DNA of 64,000 bases from Flavipsychrobacter stenotrophus (GTDB taxonomy: Bacteria > Bacteroidota > Bacteroidia > Chitinophagales > Chitinophagaceae). The notes beneath the pieces are model-generated. The model searched no databases and was not told the DNA's origin. It was given only the letters and a program-made list of their open reading frames with translations. Location: positions 1,054,001 through 1,118,000 of the forward strand of contig NZ_PPSL01000002.1 of assembly GCF_002954265.1 (NCBI RefSeq), read 5' to 3'. Shown piece by piece: positions 27,212-35,325 of this stretch. Position 1 is the first letter of the stretch; the number at the start of each line of letters is the position of its first letter. The translations under genes were made by a program, and so were the position numbers.

Positions 27212-28519
27212 ATGCAAGTGAAAATAAACAAAGCAAGAGTAATAGATACGCGGTCTGCGTTTCATGATCAGCTTGTTGATCTTTCTATAGAAAACGGTAT
27301 CATCACCGAAATAAAAGCCATTAAAAAACCTGCAGCAAGATCTTTCCCTTCCATTACCGTAGATGGTGTTGAAAGCTGGAAGGGTACAGCAGGTGCAGAA
27401 ATAATGATCTCTAACGGCTGGGTAGATGTATTTGCAGACTACCGCGAGCCGGGCCTGGAACATAAGGAAACTATTGAAAGTGGTTTGAATGCAGCAGCAG
27501 CCGGTGGTTTTGCGCATGTGCTGGTAGCGCCTAACACGCAACCTGCCATCAGTTCGAAATCTGTTATTCAGTTTATACTACAAAAAGCTTCGGGCCACGC
27601 TGTGACTTTGCACCCAATGGGTGCAGCTACACAAAACGCTGAAGGTAAGGAGCTTGCTGAAATGATGGATATGAGTGCCAATGGCGCCGTAGCATTTACA
27701 GATGGCTGGAAGCCTATACAAAATGCCAACCTGATGCTGAAAGCACTGGAATATGTGAAGGCGCTAGAGGGAACTATTGTGCAGATGCCTATAGATGCTG
27801 CTCTGGCGAGTGGCGGGTTGATGCACGAGGGCATTAATTCTACCGCTTTGGGTATGCCGGGTATTCCGCTGCTGGCCGAAACACTGGCCATATACAGAGA
27901 TATAGAACTGGTAAGATATACAGGATCTAAACTGCACATTACTGGCGTATCGTCGGCAGAAAGTGTAGCCATGATCCGCAAGGCAAAGGCCGATGGTATA
28001 GCGGTGACCTGCTCGGTAACGCCATATCACCTGGCGCTTACAGATGATATGCTGACTTCTTATGACAGCGCTTATAAAGTATCGCCGCCATTACGTACTG
28101 AAGCCGACAGGCTGGCGCTTGTAGCAGCAATGGCTGATGGCACAATAGATTGCATTGCTTCTCATCACCGTCCGCACGAATGGGATGCCAAAACAAAAGA
28201 ATTTGAATATGCCGCAGATGGTATGGCGGTGCAGGAAAGCAGTTTCAACATTATCTGGGATACGCTGAAAGAATACATAAGCACAGAACGCCTTGTAGAC
28301 GCACTGGCGGTGCAACCCCGCAATATATTTGGCATAGAGCATAACCCAATAGAAAAGGGTGGCAATGCATCACTTACTTTGTTCAGCACCACAGATAGTT
28401 ATACAACTACCACAGCAAACAAGAAATCTGTGGCTATGAATAGTCCGTTTTTGGACAAGCAATTATCCGGCAGAATATTAGGTATCTTTAACAATAATAA
28501 ACTCCACTTAAACAAATAG
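27212..28519 (+). CDS. dihydroorotase-like protein, active-site ligands replaced
   Basis: The 435-residue protein has the overall dihydroorotase (PyrC/AllB-type amidohydrolase) fold and length, with GWVDVFADYREPGLEHKETI near residue 70, NTQPAISS, KLHITGVSSAES, TCSVTPYHLAL and a C-terminal ARNIFG-like PRNIFGIEHNPI. Active enzymes carry D-x-H-x-H-x-R-E-P-G; here residues 72-81 have Phe74 and Asp76 where the two metal-binding His should be. The usual TDHAPH near the C-terminus is SHHRPH, so the catalytic Asp is also missing. It is therefore probably not an active dihydroorotase. It may be a structural partner of aspartate transcarbamoylase, as inactive PyrC' is in Pseudomonas, or have a new role. 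It is followed 3 nt later by a DUF4199 gene. Confidence 0.8.
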   Translation: MQVKINKARVIDTRSAFHDQLVDLSIENGIITEIKAIKKPAARSFPSITVDGVESWKGTAGAEIMISNGWVDVFADYREPGLEHKETIESGLNAAAAGGFAHVLVAPNTQPAISSKSVIQFILQKASGHAVTLHPMGAATQNAEGKELAEMMDMSANGAVAFTDGWKPIQNANLMLKALEYVKALEGTIVQMPIDAALASGGLMHEGINSTALGMPGIPLLAETLAIYRDIELVRYTGSKLHITGVSSAESVAMIRKAKADGIAVTCSVTPYHLALTDDMLTSYDSAYKVSPPLRTEADRLALVAAMADGTIDCIASHHRPHEWDAKTKEFEYAADGMAVQESSFNIIWDTLKEYISTERLVDALAVQPRNIFGIEHNPIEKGGNASLTLFSTTDSYTTTTANKKSVAMNSPFLDKQLSGRILGIFNNNKLHLNK

Positions 28520-28522
28520 AAC

Positions 28523-29035
28523 ATGGAACAAAAGAATACACACGTTAAATGGGGCCTGATATCAGGCGTATTGATGGTCGGTATAACCATTGCGTTACAA
28601 CTTGGCGGCCTTGACCAAAAGAGCTTTCTTGGGTGGCTGGCCTATTTGCCTTTTGTAGTGGGCATTATACTTAATGCCATGGCATTTTCAAAAGCTAATG
28701 ATGGGTTTGTTACATTCAAGAATGTGTTTGGCAGCGGATTTAAGGCTTCTATGATCGTTACCCTACTGATGATCGTATGGTCGGTTATTTATATTTACGC
28801 CTTCCCCGAAATGAAGGAAAAGGCTATAGAAATGGCTCGCGCGGAAATGGCTAAAAAACCGAACATGACCGATGAGGCTATGGATATGGGCATCAATATA
28901 TTCCGCAAGGGGTATACTACTATCATCATATCAGGTGCGTTGTTCGGCACTTTGGTCATGGGTGTTATCTTCTCGCTCATAGGTGCAGGTGTTGCGCCAA
29001 AGAAGGGCGAACGTCCGATTACCGACAATTTCTAG
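28523..29035 (+). CDS. DUF4199 membrane protein
   Basis: The 170-residue protein starts 3 nt after the dihydroorotase-like gene. It has four hydrophobic helices (about 10-28, 36-55, 72-92 and 130-155) with the middle charged stretch KEKAIEMARAEMAKKPNMTDEAMD, matching the DUF4199 family of small Bacteroidota membrane proteins. In my knowledge DUF4199 genes commonly sit beside dihydroorotase-like and glycosyltransferase genes in this phylum, as here. The biochemical function is unknown. Confidence 0.8.
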   Translation: MEQKNTHVKWGLISGVLMVGITIALQLGGLDQKSFLGWLAYLPFVVGIILNAMAFSKANDGFVTFKNVFGSGFKASMIVTLLMIVWSVIYIYAFPEMKEKAIEMARAEMAKKPNMTDEAMDMGINIFRKGYTTIIISGALFGTLVMGVIFSLIGAGVAPKKGERPITDNF

Positions 29036-29127
29036 ACAACATTGTAACCAGATATTTGAAAGTGAAATGGCGAAAGCTGTTTCACTTTTTTGTTTTTGTG
29101 CCCGTGTTGCGAGGCCCATGTTGGGTG

Positions 29128-29147
29128 GAGACGCAATTATGCGTCTC
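29128..29147. repeat. intergenic palindrome
   Basis: GAGACGCA and TGCGTCTC form a perfect 8-bp inverted repeat around ATTA, in a 218-nt gap that otherwise shows no gene. No T-run follows, so it is a poor terminator. It looks like a dispersed palindromic element; I see only one copy in this window. Confidence 0.5.
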
Positions 29148-29253
29148 TACAAGAGTGAAGGGTGTTCGACCATTGTGAAGGAAATGCCAAAGGTTTTTCA
29201 ATCAAAACCATAATGGTCGTCTGTTCGTTTATATAAAGGCAAACGATCTCTTT

Positions 29254-29751
29254 ATGAAAAATGCAGGCGTATTATTAAGCTTTCTTATACTGGTCTTCGG
29301 AGTAGGTCCAAGCTATTCACAGCAAACCAAAAATCCATATTACTCGCATGCCGACAATGGTAAACTGAGGGTGGCAGATGCGGAGTGGAAAAAGATACTA
29401 CCAGGCAATGTATATCATATATTGAGAGAGGCAGGCACAGAGGCACCCAATACAGGTCCTTTTGTGCATAATCCTAAAAAGGGAACCTATCATTGTGCGG
29501 CATGCGGGCATGCGTTATTCAGCTCGGCTACCAAATTTGATAGCGGTACCGGCTGGCCAAGTTTTTATCAGGTATTGAATAAAAATAGTGTGATCGAGAA
29601 TAGAGACGAGAGCCTCGGTGTTGTGAGAACTGAAGTGGTGTGTGAAAGGTGCGGCGGGCATTTGGGCCATGTATTTGATGATGGCCCTAAGCCTACCGGC
29701 CTAAGGTATTGTATGAATGGCTTTGCGTTATCTTTCGAGGCAGCCAAGTAA
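29254..29751 (+). CDS. msrB: exported peptide-methionine (R)-S-oxide reductase
   Basis: MsrB reduces the R form of methionine sulfoxide in damaged proteins. The 165-residue protein starts with a signal peptide (MKNAGVLLSFLILVFGVGPSYS), so it acts outside the cytoplasm. The zinc ligands Cys81/Cys84 (CAAC) and Cys130/Cys133 (CERC) are present, as are SGTGWPSF, GGHLGHVFDDGP and the catalytic Cys153 in LRYCMNGFALSF. The usual motif is RYCINS; here RYCMNG. No MsrA, thioredoxin or electron-donor gene is adjacent, so its reductant is not visible here. It is a monocistronic unit on the plus strand. Confidence 0.95.
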   Translation: MKNAGVLLSFLILVFGVGPSYSQQTKNPYYSHADNGKLRVADAEWKKILPGNVYHILREAGTEAPNTGPFVHNPKKGTYHCAACGHALFSSATKFDSGTGWPSFYQVLNKNSVIENRDESLGVVRTEVVCERCGGHLGHVFDDGPKPTGLRYCMNGFALSFEAAK

Positions 29752-29905
29752 ATTTAGTTTTTCATAGGTGTAGCCGGCGGTTTCTACCGCTGGCTTTATT
29801 TGTGTATGTTATTTTTTGTCTGAATCAGAATGGCCAGAATTTTAGAATAAGGAGAATGGGCTTTTACGTAAACGGTTTAATATATAGACTTAGTATTTTA
29901 TTTCA

Positions 29906-30445
29906 TTAAATCTCATACAAGATCAAACAGACTTTATCTTTAATTAGTTTGTTTTCCTCTTTCCTGCTATTACTACAGTCTTCTACTATTTGTTTTATTT
30001 CTCTTCTTTTTAATTTTCGCTTGCTCTTGATATGAATGATACTCAAGCTGTGTGACTGGCCAAGAGTCATTTTAAAAATCGTTTTGGTGTTTGGTTTTAA
30101 GCGTACCCTGTTTGGTCTCACTGGAGTAAAAGACGAGTGAAATGATATTTTATAACGTCCTGCCGGAAATATAGCGGAGTCAATGCCGTCGAAATTTAAG
30201 AGCACTTTGCGCATTGACTTCTTTTTCTTTATTATGCTTGACACCGATAAAGAATCGCCTTTAACATCTAAAGTAATCGTTACAAGTTTTGATTGCGCGT
30301 CTAAATACTCTTTGACAATCTCCTTTGTGTAAGATGACGGCACTGGTGTCAGCCGTCTCCTATATTCATATTTGTTCCAATCCTGACCCAATGCTCTACA
30401 CGGTAAAGAAATCAGAAGAATCAGAAGAACGTAACGGATCATCAT
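29906..30445 (-). CDS. hypothetical exported protein
   Basis: The 179-residue protein begins at the first of two adjacent ATGs with a signal peptide (MMIRYVLLILLISLPCRALGQ). The mature part has several beta strands (KLVTITLDVKGDSLSVSSII, YKISFHSSFTPVRPNRVRLKPNTKTIFKMTLG) and a very basic C-terminus rich in Lys and Arg. I recognise no family. The frame is open to 30562, but the extension runs into the GC-rich intergenic element. It is probably periplasmic. The 154 nt between msrB and this gene show nothing. Confidence 0.55.
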   Translation of the reverse strand: MMIRYVLLILLISLPCRALGQDWNKYEYRRRLTPVPSSYTKEIVKEYLDAQSKLVTITLDVKGDSLSVSSIIKKKKSMRKVLLNFDGIDSAIFPAGRYKISFHSSFTPVRPNRVRLKPNTKTIFKMTLGQSHSLSIIHIKSKRKLKRREIKQIVEDCSNSRKEENKLIKDKVCLILYEI

Positions 30446-30694
30446 TGCTTTGAGTTGTCTCAATAAATATACGAAAGGTTTGGTTGGTATATGACCGTGT
30501 TGGTTGTTCTGAATTGCACATCTAAAGCAGAACAGCCCCGATGGCTGTTGGTCAGGAGACACAACAGCGGCAGAGGTGGTGTTTGCTTATCGCATCTCAA
30601 GAGAACCGGCCCGAAGAGCCGATCGGGAGACCTGCAACCGCCAAGGGCGTAGTCAGAGACTAACGCCCAGCAGTCTTTTTTGCATATAATAGCA
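30446..30694. other. GC-rich structured intergenic block
   Basis: About 30520-30672 is clearly richer in G and C than its flanks and holds several short inverted repeats. These are AACAGCC/GGCTGTT around 30531-30547, a CGGC/GCCG pair near 30607-30621, and GGGCGT/ACGCCC at 30645-30668. A frame of 81 codons crosses it on the minus strand, but its composition (Cys, Pro, Leu and Arg clusters, no domain) does not look like a protein. It could be a structured RNA or a dispersed repeat. I cannot identify it. Confidence 0.4.
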
Positions 30695-30727
30695 AATAAA
30701 AACACCCGCAGTTTTTGGCTGCGGGTG
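30695..30727 (-). terminator. intrinsic terminator of the DUF3857 operon
   Basis: A 9-bp stem (CACCCGCAG at 30703-30711 with CTGCGGGTG at 30719-30727) is followed on the minus strand by TTTTTATTT. It lies 24 nt after the stop codon at 30751. Confidence 0.9.
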
Positions 30728-30750
30728 GGGAAATATTGGGTTGTTGTTAG

Positions 30751-33129
30751 TTATGCTTTGTTGGTTCTTTTTGTTGGGGTTGGTTTGGTGGCTTTTGCAG
30801 GTGGCAGGCTTACCGGCCTGTTTTGCTGCTCTTCGCCTTCTCTGTGCAATATCTGGCCACCATTCTGTGGTGGTGTTGTTGGTTTTGCAGCAGGCTTTGG
30901 CGGTTCCGGCTTGGTTACTACGGTTGCAGGCTTTGCGGCCGCAGGCTTGGTTGTTGTTACAGTTGTTGTTTTTGTTACCGTCTTAGTTACAGTAGGTTTG
31001 GTTGTAGTCTTGGTGGTTGTGTTGGCTACTGTTACTGTAGTGGTTGCTGTTGCAGGTTTCTTTGCCTTCATCGGCTTCCTTTTTACAGGCAGTTTTTCCA
31101 ATACTATAATCCCCCTATTGAAGTCGGCACCTGCGTTCATTATCTTCCTGAACTCACCATAGTCTCTTACAGAGTAGTGGGTTTTAGGATAAGACTCATC
31201 TATGCTTATTACCATTTTATTGCCTTTCAGGGTCCAGTTAGAGCGGAAGTAGGCAATGGTGTTGCCATTGTCTCTATCGGTCTGCTCTACGTTAAGGGTC
31301 ATGTTTTCTACGTCTACTACCTTGTATCCTTCAGGAATGTTTACATTGATGGTGTAGGAATTGGAAAACGCATATTCAAGGTCAACAGGTAGTACTCTGT
31401 CTTTTTCGTCATACAGGTGTGGCTGGCTGCCTATGGCATTACCGGCATTAATGATATACCTGTTACCGGCCTTTTCTATCATATCCGGCACTCTTACTAT
31501 TGCGTTTATGATCAGCGGCTTGTTCTCATAAACAGTACTGAAAGATTCATTGGATGTTGAATACCTGATAAGGTCTTCCTGGCGTTCTGCTATTTTAACC
31601 TCATCTTTTATCAGCTCCTTTATTTTTTCCTTCGGTGTTTTAGCCAGCTCCAGGCGCAGATCAGCGGCATTGTAACCGGTATAAACGCAAGTGACATCGG
31701 CACTGGTATTCATATCAGGGTTAATGCTGATCTCCGTAGTCATTTTAAAAGTAGTAGCATGCGTTTCGCGCGGTGCTATAGTTCTTTGTATCGCATCTGC
31801 AGCGGCCACATCACCACCAACTACATATCCCTGTTCGGGGTTGGTCTTTGTGAATATACCTTTATTGTTGATCATGGTATAAGGCAATTCAGGATACCTG
31901 TAGTATTGCTCGGTTGGTGCCAGGTAAGCATCAAAATCGGGGAAGTAAAAAATATAATCATCAAGCGGCGCCCAGTTAATGAACTGCTTATCCATCAGGT
32001 GTTCTCTACGATCAGATACCTTACCCAGTTCATGATTGATACCGGATACCCTGAAGCACATTGCGAATAACCTTACAATACCCGCATCTGTGGCTGATTT
32101 CTTAGCAAGAACGGTATCGAGGTTATCGCCTTCTCTTGGAGACAGCTCCCAATATTGCATGATATTGGTCTTGATGCCGTCTTCGATCATCTTTATCTTC
32201 TTCTCATCACTTTCAGTTCCTCTGATCCCTACTGTATTAGTAAGGAACCTGTTTACCGCCAGTCTTTCAGATTCTTTAAGACCCACCTGGTCCATGCGGA
32301 TGTTCTTCCTGTTAGGGAGCATCCTGTCTACCATGTTCTTGTCATAAAAGCGGGTGTAGAGGTTCTGCGCCAGCTTATCGTAAGTATACTGTTCTCCACG
32401 CTGGTAACCACCACGGCTTACATAATGGTCTATACCATATTCCAGACGCATGGTGTACAGATCATAAAAACTGTACGGCTGCCTTTCCAATGCCGGTATA
32501 TCTGCCTGGTAGATCTTTATCTGTTTGTGATTGCCTACCATTTCTTCATGACCCGATGGGAAACCGTGGTATCCCTTGGTGTTGAAGGTCATTTCTTTAG
32601 GATAGTTCAGTTCGAAGAACGTATTCAACACAGGAATTGTGTACTGGAAGTAGATGCTCCCGAAATTAGACGACAGCGCCTTATACTTTACCACCAGCTC
32701 TATCTCCGCATTTTTCTCCATACCATCGAAGGCAAAGAATATGCCACCCGAACCTGCATAAAGCATGTTGTACCGCACATCGCGGGTAGTACCATCGGGC
32801 AAGATCACACGTGCTTTGATAGAATCTATGCGAGACTGATTGCGCTCGTAAGGAACGGTAATGGTATTGAACTGTTCAATACCCTTTCTGTCCAGCACTT
32901 TTACTATACGGTGAATGGTACTGTACATGGTAGTACCCTTACCTTCAAATATATAGTCTCTCTTTTCGCTTTCCAGTATTACTACCGCGTGTTCTTTAAA
33001 GTACTCTACCGGTATAGGGTGCATCTTAGGTTTTGGGTCCCAGTCTGCAAACTTAGGTGGCTGCTCCTGCGCTGTAGCTGCAAAAGAAGCTACCATCAGG
33101 GAAAATATAAATATGGACAGTTTTTTCAT
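30751..33129 (-). CDS. DUF3857 protein with degenerate transglutaminase core and Thr/Lys/Pro-rich tail
   Basis: The 792-residue protein has a signal peptide (MKKLSIFIFSLMVASFAATAQ). A DUF3857 domain follows (about 40-230, with ITVPYERNQSRIDSIKARVILPDGT), then a region aligned with the transglutaminase core of its upstream neighbour. In that region GDCKDMSSLL is replaced by TDAGIVRLFAMC, so the catalytic Cys position holds Ala, and the segment with the catalytic His reads FINWAPLDDY without it. It is probably a non-catalytic homologue. A beta C-terminal domain and a tail of about 105 residues, dominated by Thr, Lys, Pro and Ala (KTTTKPTVTKT-like repeats), complete it. It is the second gene of a two-gene operon, 8 nt after the intact paralogue. 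Probably periplasmic or surface-exposed. Confidence 0.82.
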   Translation of the reverse strand: MKKLSIFIFSLMVASFAATAQEQPPKFADWDPKPKMHPIPVEYFKEHAVVILESEKRDYIFEGKGTTMYSTIHRIVKVLDRKGIEQFNTITVPYERNQSRIDSIKARVILPDGTTRDVRYNMLYAGSGGIFFAFDGMEKNAEIELVVKYKALSSNFGSIYFQYTIPVLNTFFELNYPKEMTFNTKGYHGFPSGHEEMVGNHKQIKIYQADIPALERQPYSFYDLYTMRLEYGIDHYVSRGGYQRGEQYTYDKLAQNLYTRFYDKNMVDRMLPNRKNIRMDQVGLKESERLAVNRFLTNTVGIRGTESDEKKIKMIEDGIKTNIMQYWELSPREGDNLDTVLAKKSATDAGIVRLFAMCFRVSGINHELGKVSDRREHLMDKQFINWAPLDDYIFYFPDFDAYLAPTEQYYRYPELPYTMINNKGIFTKTNPEQGYVVGGDVAAADAIQRTIAPRETHATTFKMTTEISINPDMNTSADVTCVYTGYNAADLRLELAKTPKEKIKELIKDEVKIAERQEDLIRYSTSNESFSTVYENKPLIINAIVRVPDMIEKAGNRYIINAGNAIGSQPHLYDEKDRVLPVDLEYAFSNSYTINVNIPEGYKVVDVENMTLNVEQTDRDNGNTIAYFRSNWTLKGNKMVISIDESYPKTHYSVRDYGEFRKIMNAGADFNRGIIVLEKLPVKRKPMKAKKPATATTTVTVANTTTKTTTKPTVTKTVTKTTTVTTTKPAAAKPATVVTKPEPPKPAAKPTTPPQNGGQILHREGEEQQNRPVSLPPAKATKPTPTKRTNKA

Positions 33130-33137
33130 TTTCGATC

Positions 33138-35132
33138 TTATTTTTTGGCAGTAAGCACTACAGACTCCTTGTATTGATTTTCGAGGGCTACAATAGCTTT
33201 GTTGTTCTCCACAAACATTTTTGGTGAGACCATCATTGTATTGAGCTTGTATTCCTTGGTAAGTATTACGTTCTTTCCGTCGTTCTTATAAGTGATGCTA
33301 TAACTCCATTTATCGTCCAGCTTGCCCGATGCATTTTTAGGCAGGTAGCTAACTTTGTAGTTTTTAGGGATCTCCAATATCACCACTTCCTTCTGGATCT
33401 CTTTATAGTCGTGGTACCAGGCGGCCTTACGATCGGCGGTATCAATGTAATCATCTTCGAAAGTGCGCAGGATGTTCATGTTTACAATCACATCTTTCTT
33501 CAGGTGGTGTATGTAGTTGCCAACTGTAAAATTGCCCGACATGGTAATGTCCTTATTGCCGGCTTCTTTTGTCTTCAGCTTATAATCCTCCAGCAGAAAT
33601 TTATCTGAACCTCTTGCTGCTATTGATCTTACGATCTTTTCTCTTTCTTCTTTGTCTTTGGTATAAGATAATAATGAGTACCCAAGATTCCATGCAGCAT
33701 AGCCTTCCATTTTCATTTTGAACTGGCCTGCAAGGTCGTTTTCATTGATCGCGGAAATGCGGATGAAAGAACTATCGGTAGTTACATTTTTATCGGCATC
33801 TACGGTCGGAATGGTGATGATCTTAAACTGATCTCTGTCTATAGCTATCATTGCTTCCTTACCCTGTATGTCATTACGATTGGCACCGAATGGCAGGTTG
33901 GCATGCGTGCCGTCCATGAACATCCACTCTCCATCCAGGTTCAGCGCGCAGATCATGTGGTTGCTTACATTCGGTATTGGTGTTTCTTCAAAAGTATATG
34001 GCTTTGCTCTTGTACCGATCCATGTAAAGTAGGTCTTCAAGCCCGCCATACGACCCATCTGTACCAACAGGCTACTCATGTCTTTACAGTCGCCATACAT
34101 TTTCTTACAAACAGTATCTGCTTCACGCGGGATCCAGCCACCAAGGCCTATTTCGAAAGCTATGTAGTGCATGTTTTTTTGTACCCACTCATAAAGGTGC
34201 TGCGCTTTCTGGCGATCAGTAATATCACCCATGGTGATCTTGTTCACCAGATTCTTCAGAGTTGTGTCCTGCTTTACGTTCATGTAACCAACGTATTTGA
34301 ACTGGCTGCGGTAAAGATCTGCCGGAGTCTCAAGAATAGTAGAATCTTTGGTGAGACCCGGAAGGCGGAAAGACGAGATATACGGTACTACATGTGGTAT
34401 GTAGTATAATACAGATGGTACATTCTCGAAAGATTTGTAACCCGGAATGTTATCGGCAGTGAACCTGTAGATGGTATTGCCGTTCTTCTCTTCTGTTGTC
34501 TGCTTAATGATACCGGTGTTCTCACCTTTCAATACAAATTTCATATTGACATAGTTAGGAACGACAACCTCAAACTCTGCATGGAGGATGGGATAGTTGT
34601 CTGCCATCAAAAACAATGGCAAGGCGGTGATATCCGGATGGTCCTGAGTTGCGGTAAGGCGGATAACCGACCCTTTGGTCAACCCTGTAAATGAAGTGAT
34701 GTAGTAGGATGCATCAGTGATCTCACCGCCGCCGGCACCCTGCCCGAAGGTAAAGTGCTTGGTCTGCTGACGGTAGTTACCACCCTTTTGAGGCACATAA
34801 GCAACGGCGTCAAGACCTGTCAGTTGATCGAAATAGTTTTCCGCTACGTGATCGTAATGGTCGTTGGTCGCAGAGAGGTCGCCGGTAAGCAAACGCTCAT
34901 TCTTTATTTTGCTGGTAGCTGTAAGTTCGCCGCCTTCATATTTTATCTCCAGCCTTTCGCTGTAGTTGGTAAATACCGCGTTCTCATTTTTGTACTTAGC
35001 CATTACCCGGGTCATTTTGGCCGTGTCGGGCATCTGTGCTTTAGCGGCAACAGAAACGAACAGTAATGCCACGGGTAGCAGAGCGAAACGCCTGGCGATC
35101 GATGGAATATTTTTTACACTTATGCGTGTCAT
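33138..35132 (-). CDS. DUF3857 / transglutaminase-like exported protein
   Basis: The 664-residue protein starts at the ATG at 35132 (a TTG two codons earlier is unlikely) and has a signal peptide ending AKA. The N-terminal DUF3857 domain spans about 45-250. The transglutaminase-like core keeps the Cys-His-Asp triad: Cys in MYGDCKDMSSLLVQMGRMAGL, His in SNHMICALNLDGEWMFMDGT and Asp in the same segment. The C-terminal beta domain contains the DUF2569-like IPKNYKVSYLPKNASGKLDDKWSYSITYKND stretch. Such proteins are common in Bacteroidota and are thought to act on peptides or as proteases/cross-linkers in the periplasm; no substrate is established. It heads the operon with the degenerate paralogue. 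Confidence 0.88.
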   Translation of the reverse strand: MTRISVKNIPSIARRFALLPVALLFVSVAAKAQMPDTAKMTRVMAKYKNENAVFTNYSERLEIKYEGGELTATSKIKNERLLTGDLSATNDHYDHVAENYFDQLTGLDAVAYVPQKGGNYRQQTKHFTFGQGAGGGEITDASYYITSFTGLTKGSVIRLTATQDHPDITALPLFLMADNYPILHAEFEVVVPNYVNMKFVLKGENTGIIKQTTEEKNGNTIYRFTADNIPGYKSFENVPSVLYYIPHVVPYISSFRLPGLTKDSTILETPADLYRSQFKYVGYMNVKQDTTLKNLVNKITMGDITDRQKAQHLYEWVQKNMHYIAFEIGLGGWIPREADTVCKKMYGDCKDMSSLLVQMGRMAGLKTYFTWIGTRAKPYTFEETPIPNVSNHMICALNLDGEWMFMDGTHANLPFGANRNDIQGKEAMIAIDRDQFKIITIPTVDADKNVTTDSSFIRISAINENDLAGQFKMKMEGYAAWNLGYSLLSYTKDKEEREKIVRSIAARGSDKFLLEDYKLKTKEAGNKDITMSGNFTVGNYIHHLKKDVIVNMNILRTFEDDYIDTADRKAAWYHDYKEIQKEVVILEIPKNYKVSYLPKNASGKLDDKWSYSITYKNDGKNVILTKEYKLNTMMVSPKMFVENNKAIVALENQYKESVVLTAKK

Positions 35133-35325
35133 AAACAATCTATTAAAGGGAATAACCGTATAGCCAAAGATCGAAAAAAATGATGGTCCTATAGCTTACA
35201 GCGGAGAAAAATACGACAAATATTTATAGATGCATAATTTTTGCTCTGTTTTGGGTTTTGGGGGTTCACGCAGAGAGCGCAAAGGTGTGCTGAATTTATG
35301 TGACAGGGAAGTCAGACTGCCCCCC

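Noticed and set aside
30460-30705. 81-codon open frame on the minus strand over the GC-rich block
   Set aside because: It runs into the terminator region, has no domain and an odd Cys/Pro/Leu mix; more likely structured DNA/RNA.
30680-31162. Valine/threonine-rich 160-codon open frame on the plus strand
   Set aside because: It mirrors the Thr/Lys/Pro-rich tail of the DUF3857 protein on the other strand and overlaps its terminator; a low-complexity artefact.
32155-33177. 340-codon open frame on the plus strand
   Set aside because: Antisense to the DUF3857 gene with a clear signal peptide and domain; no recognised feature of its own.
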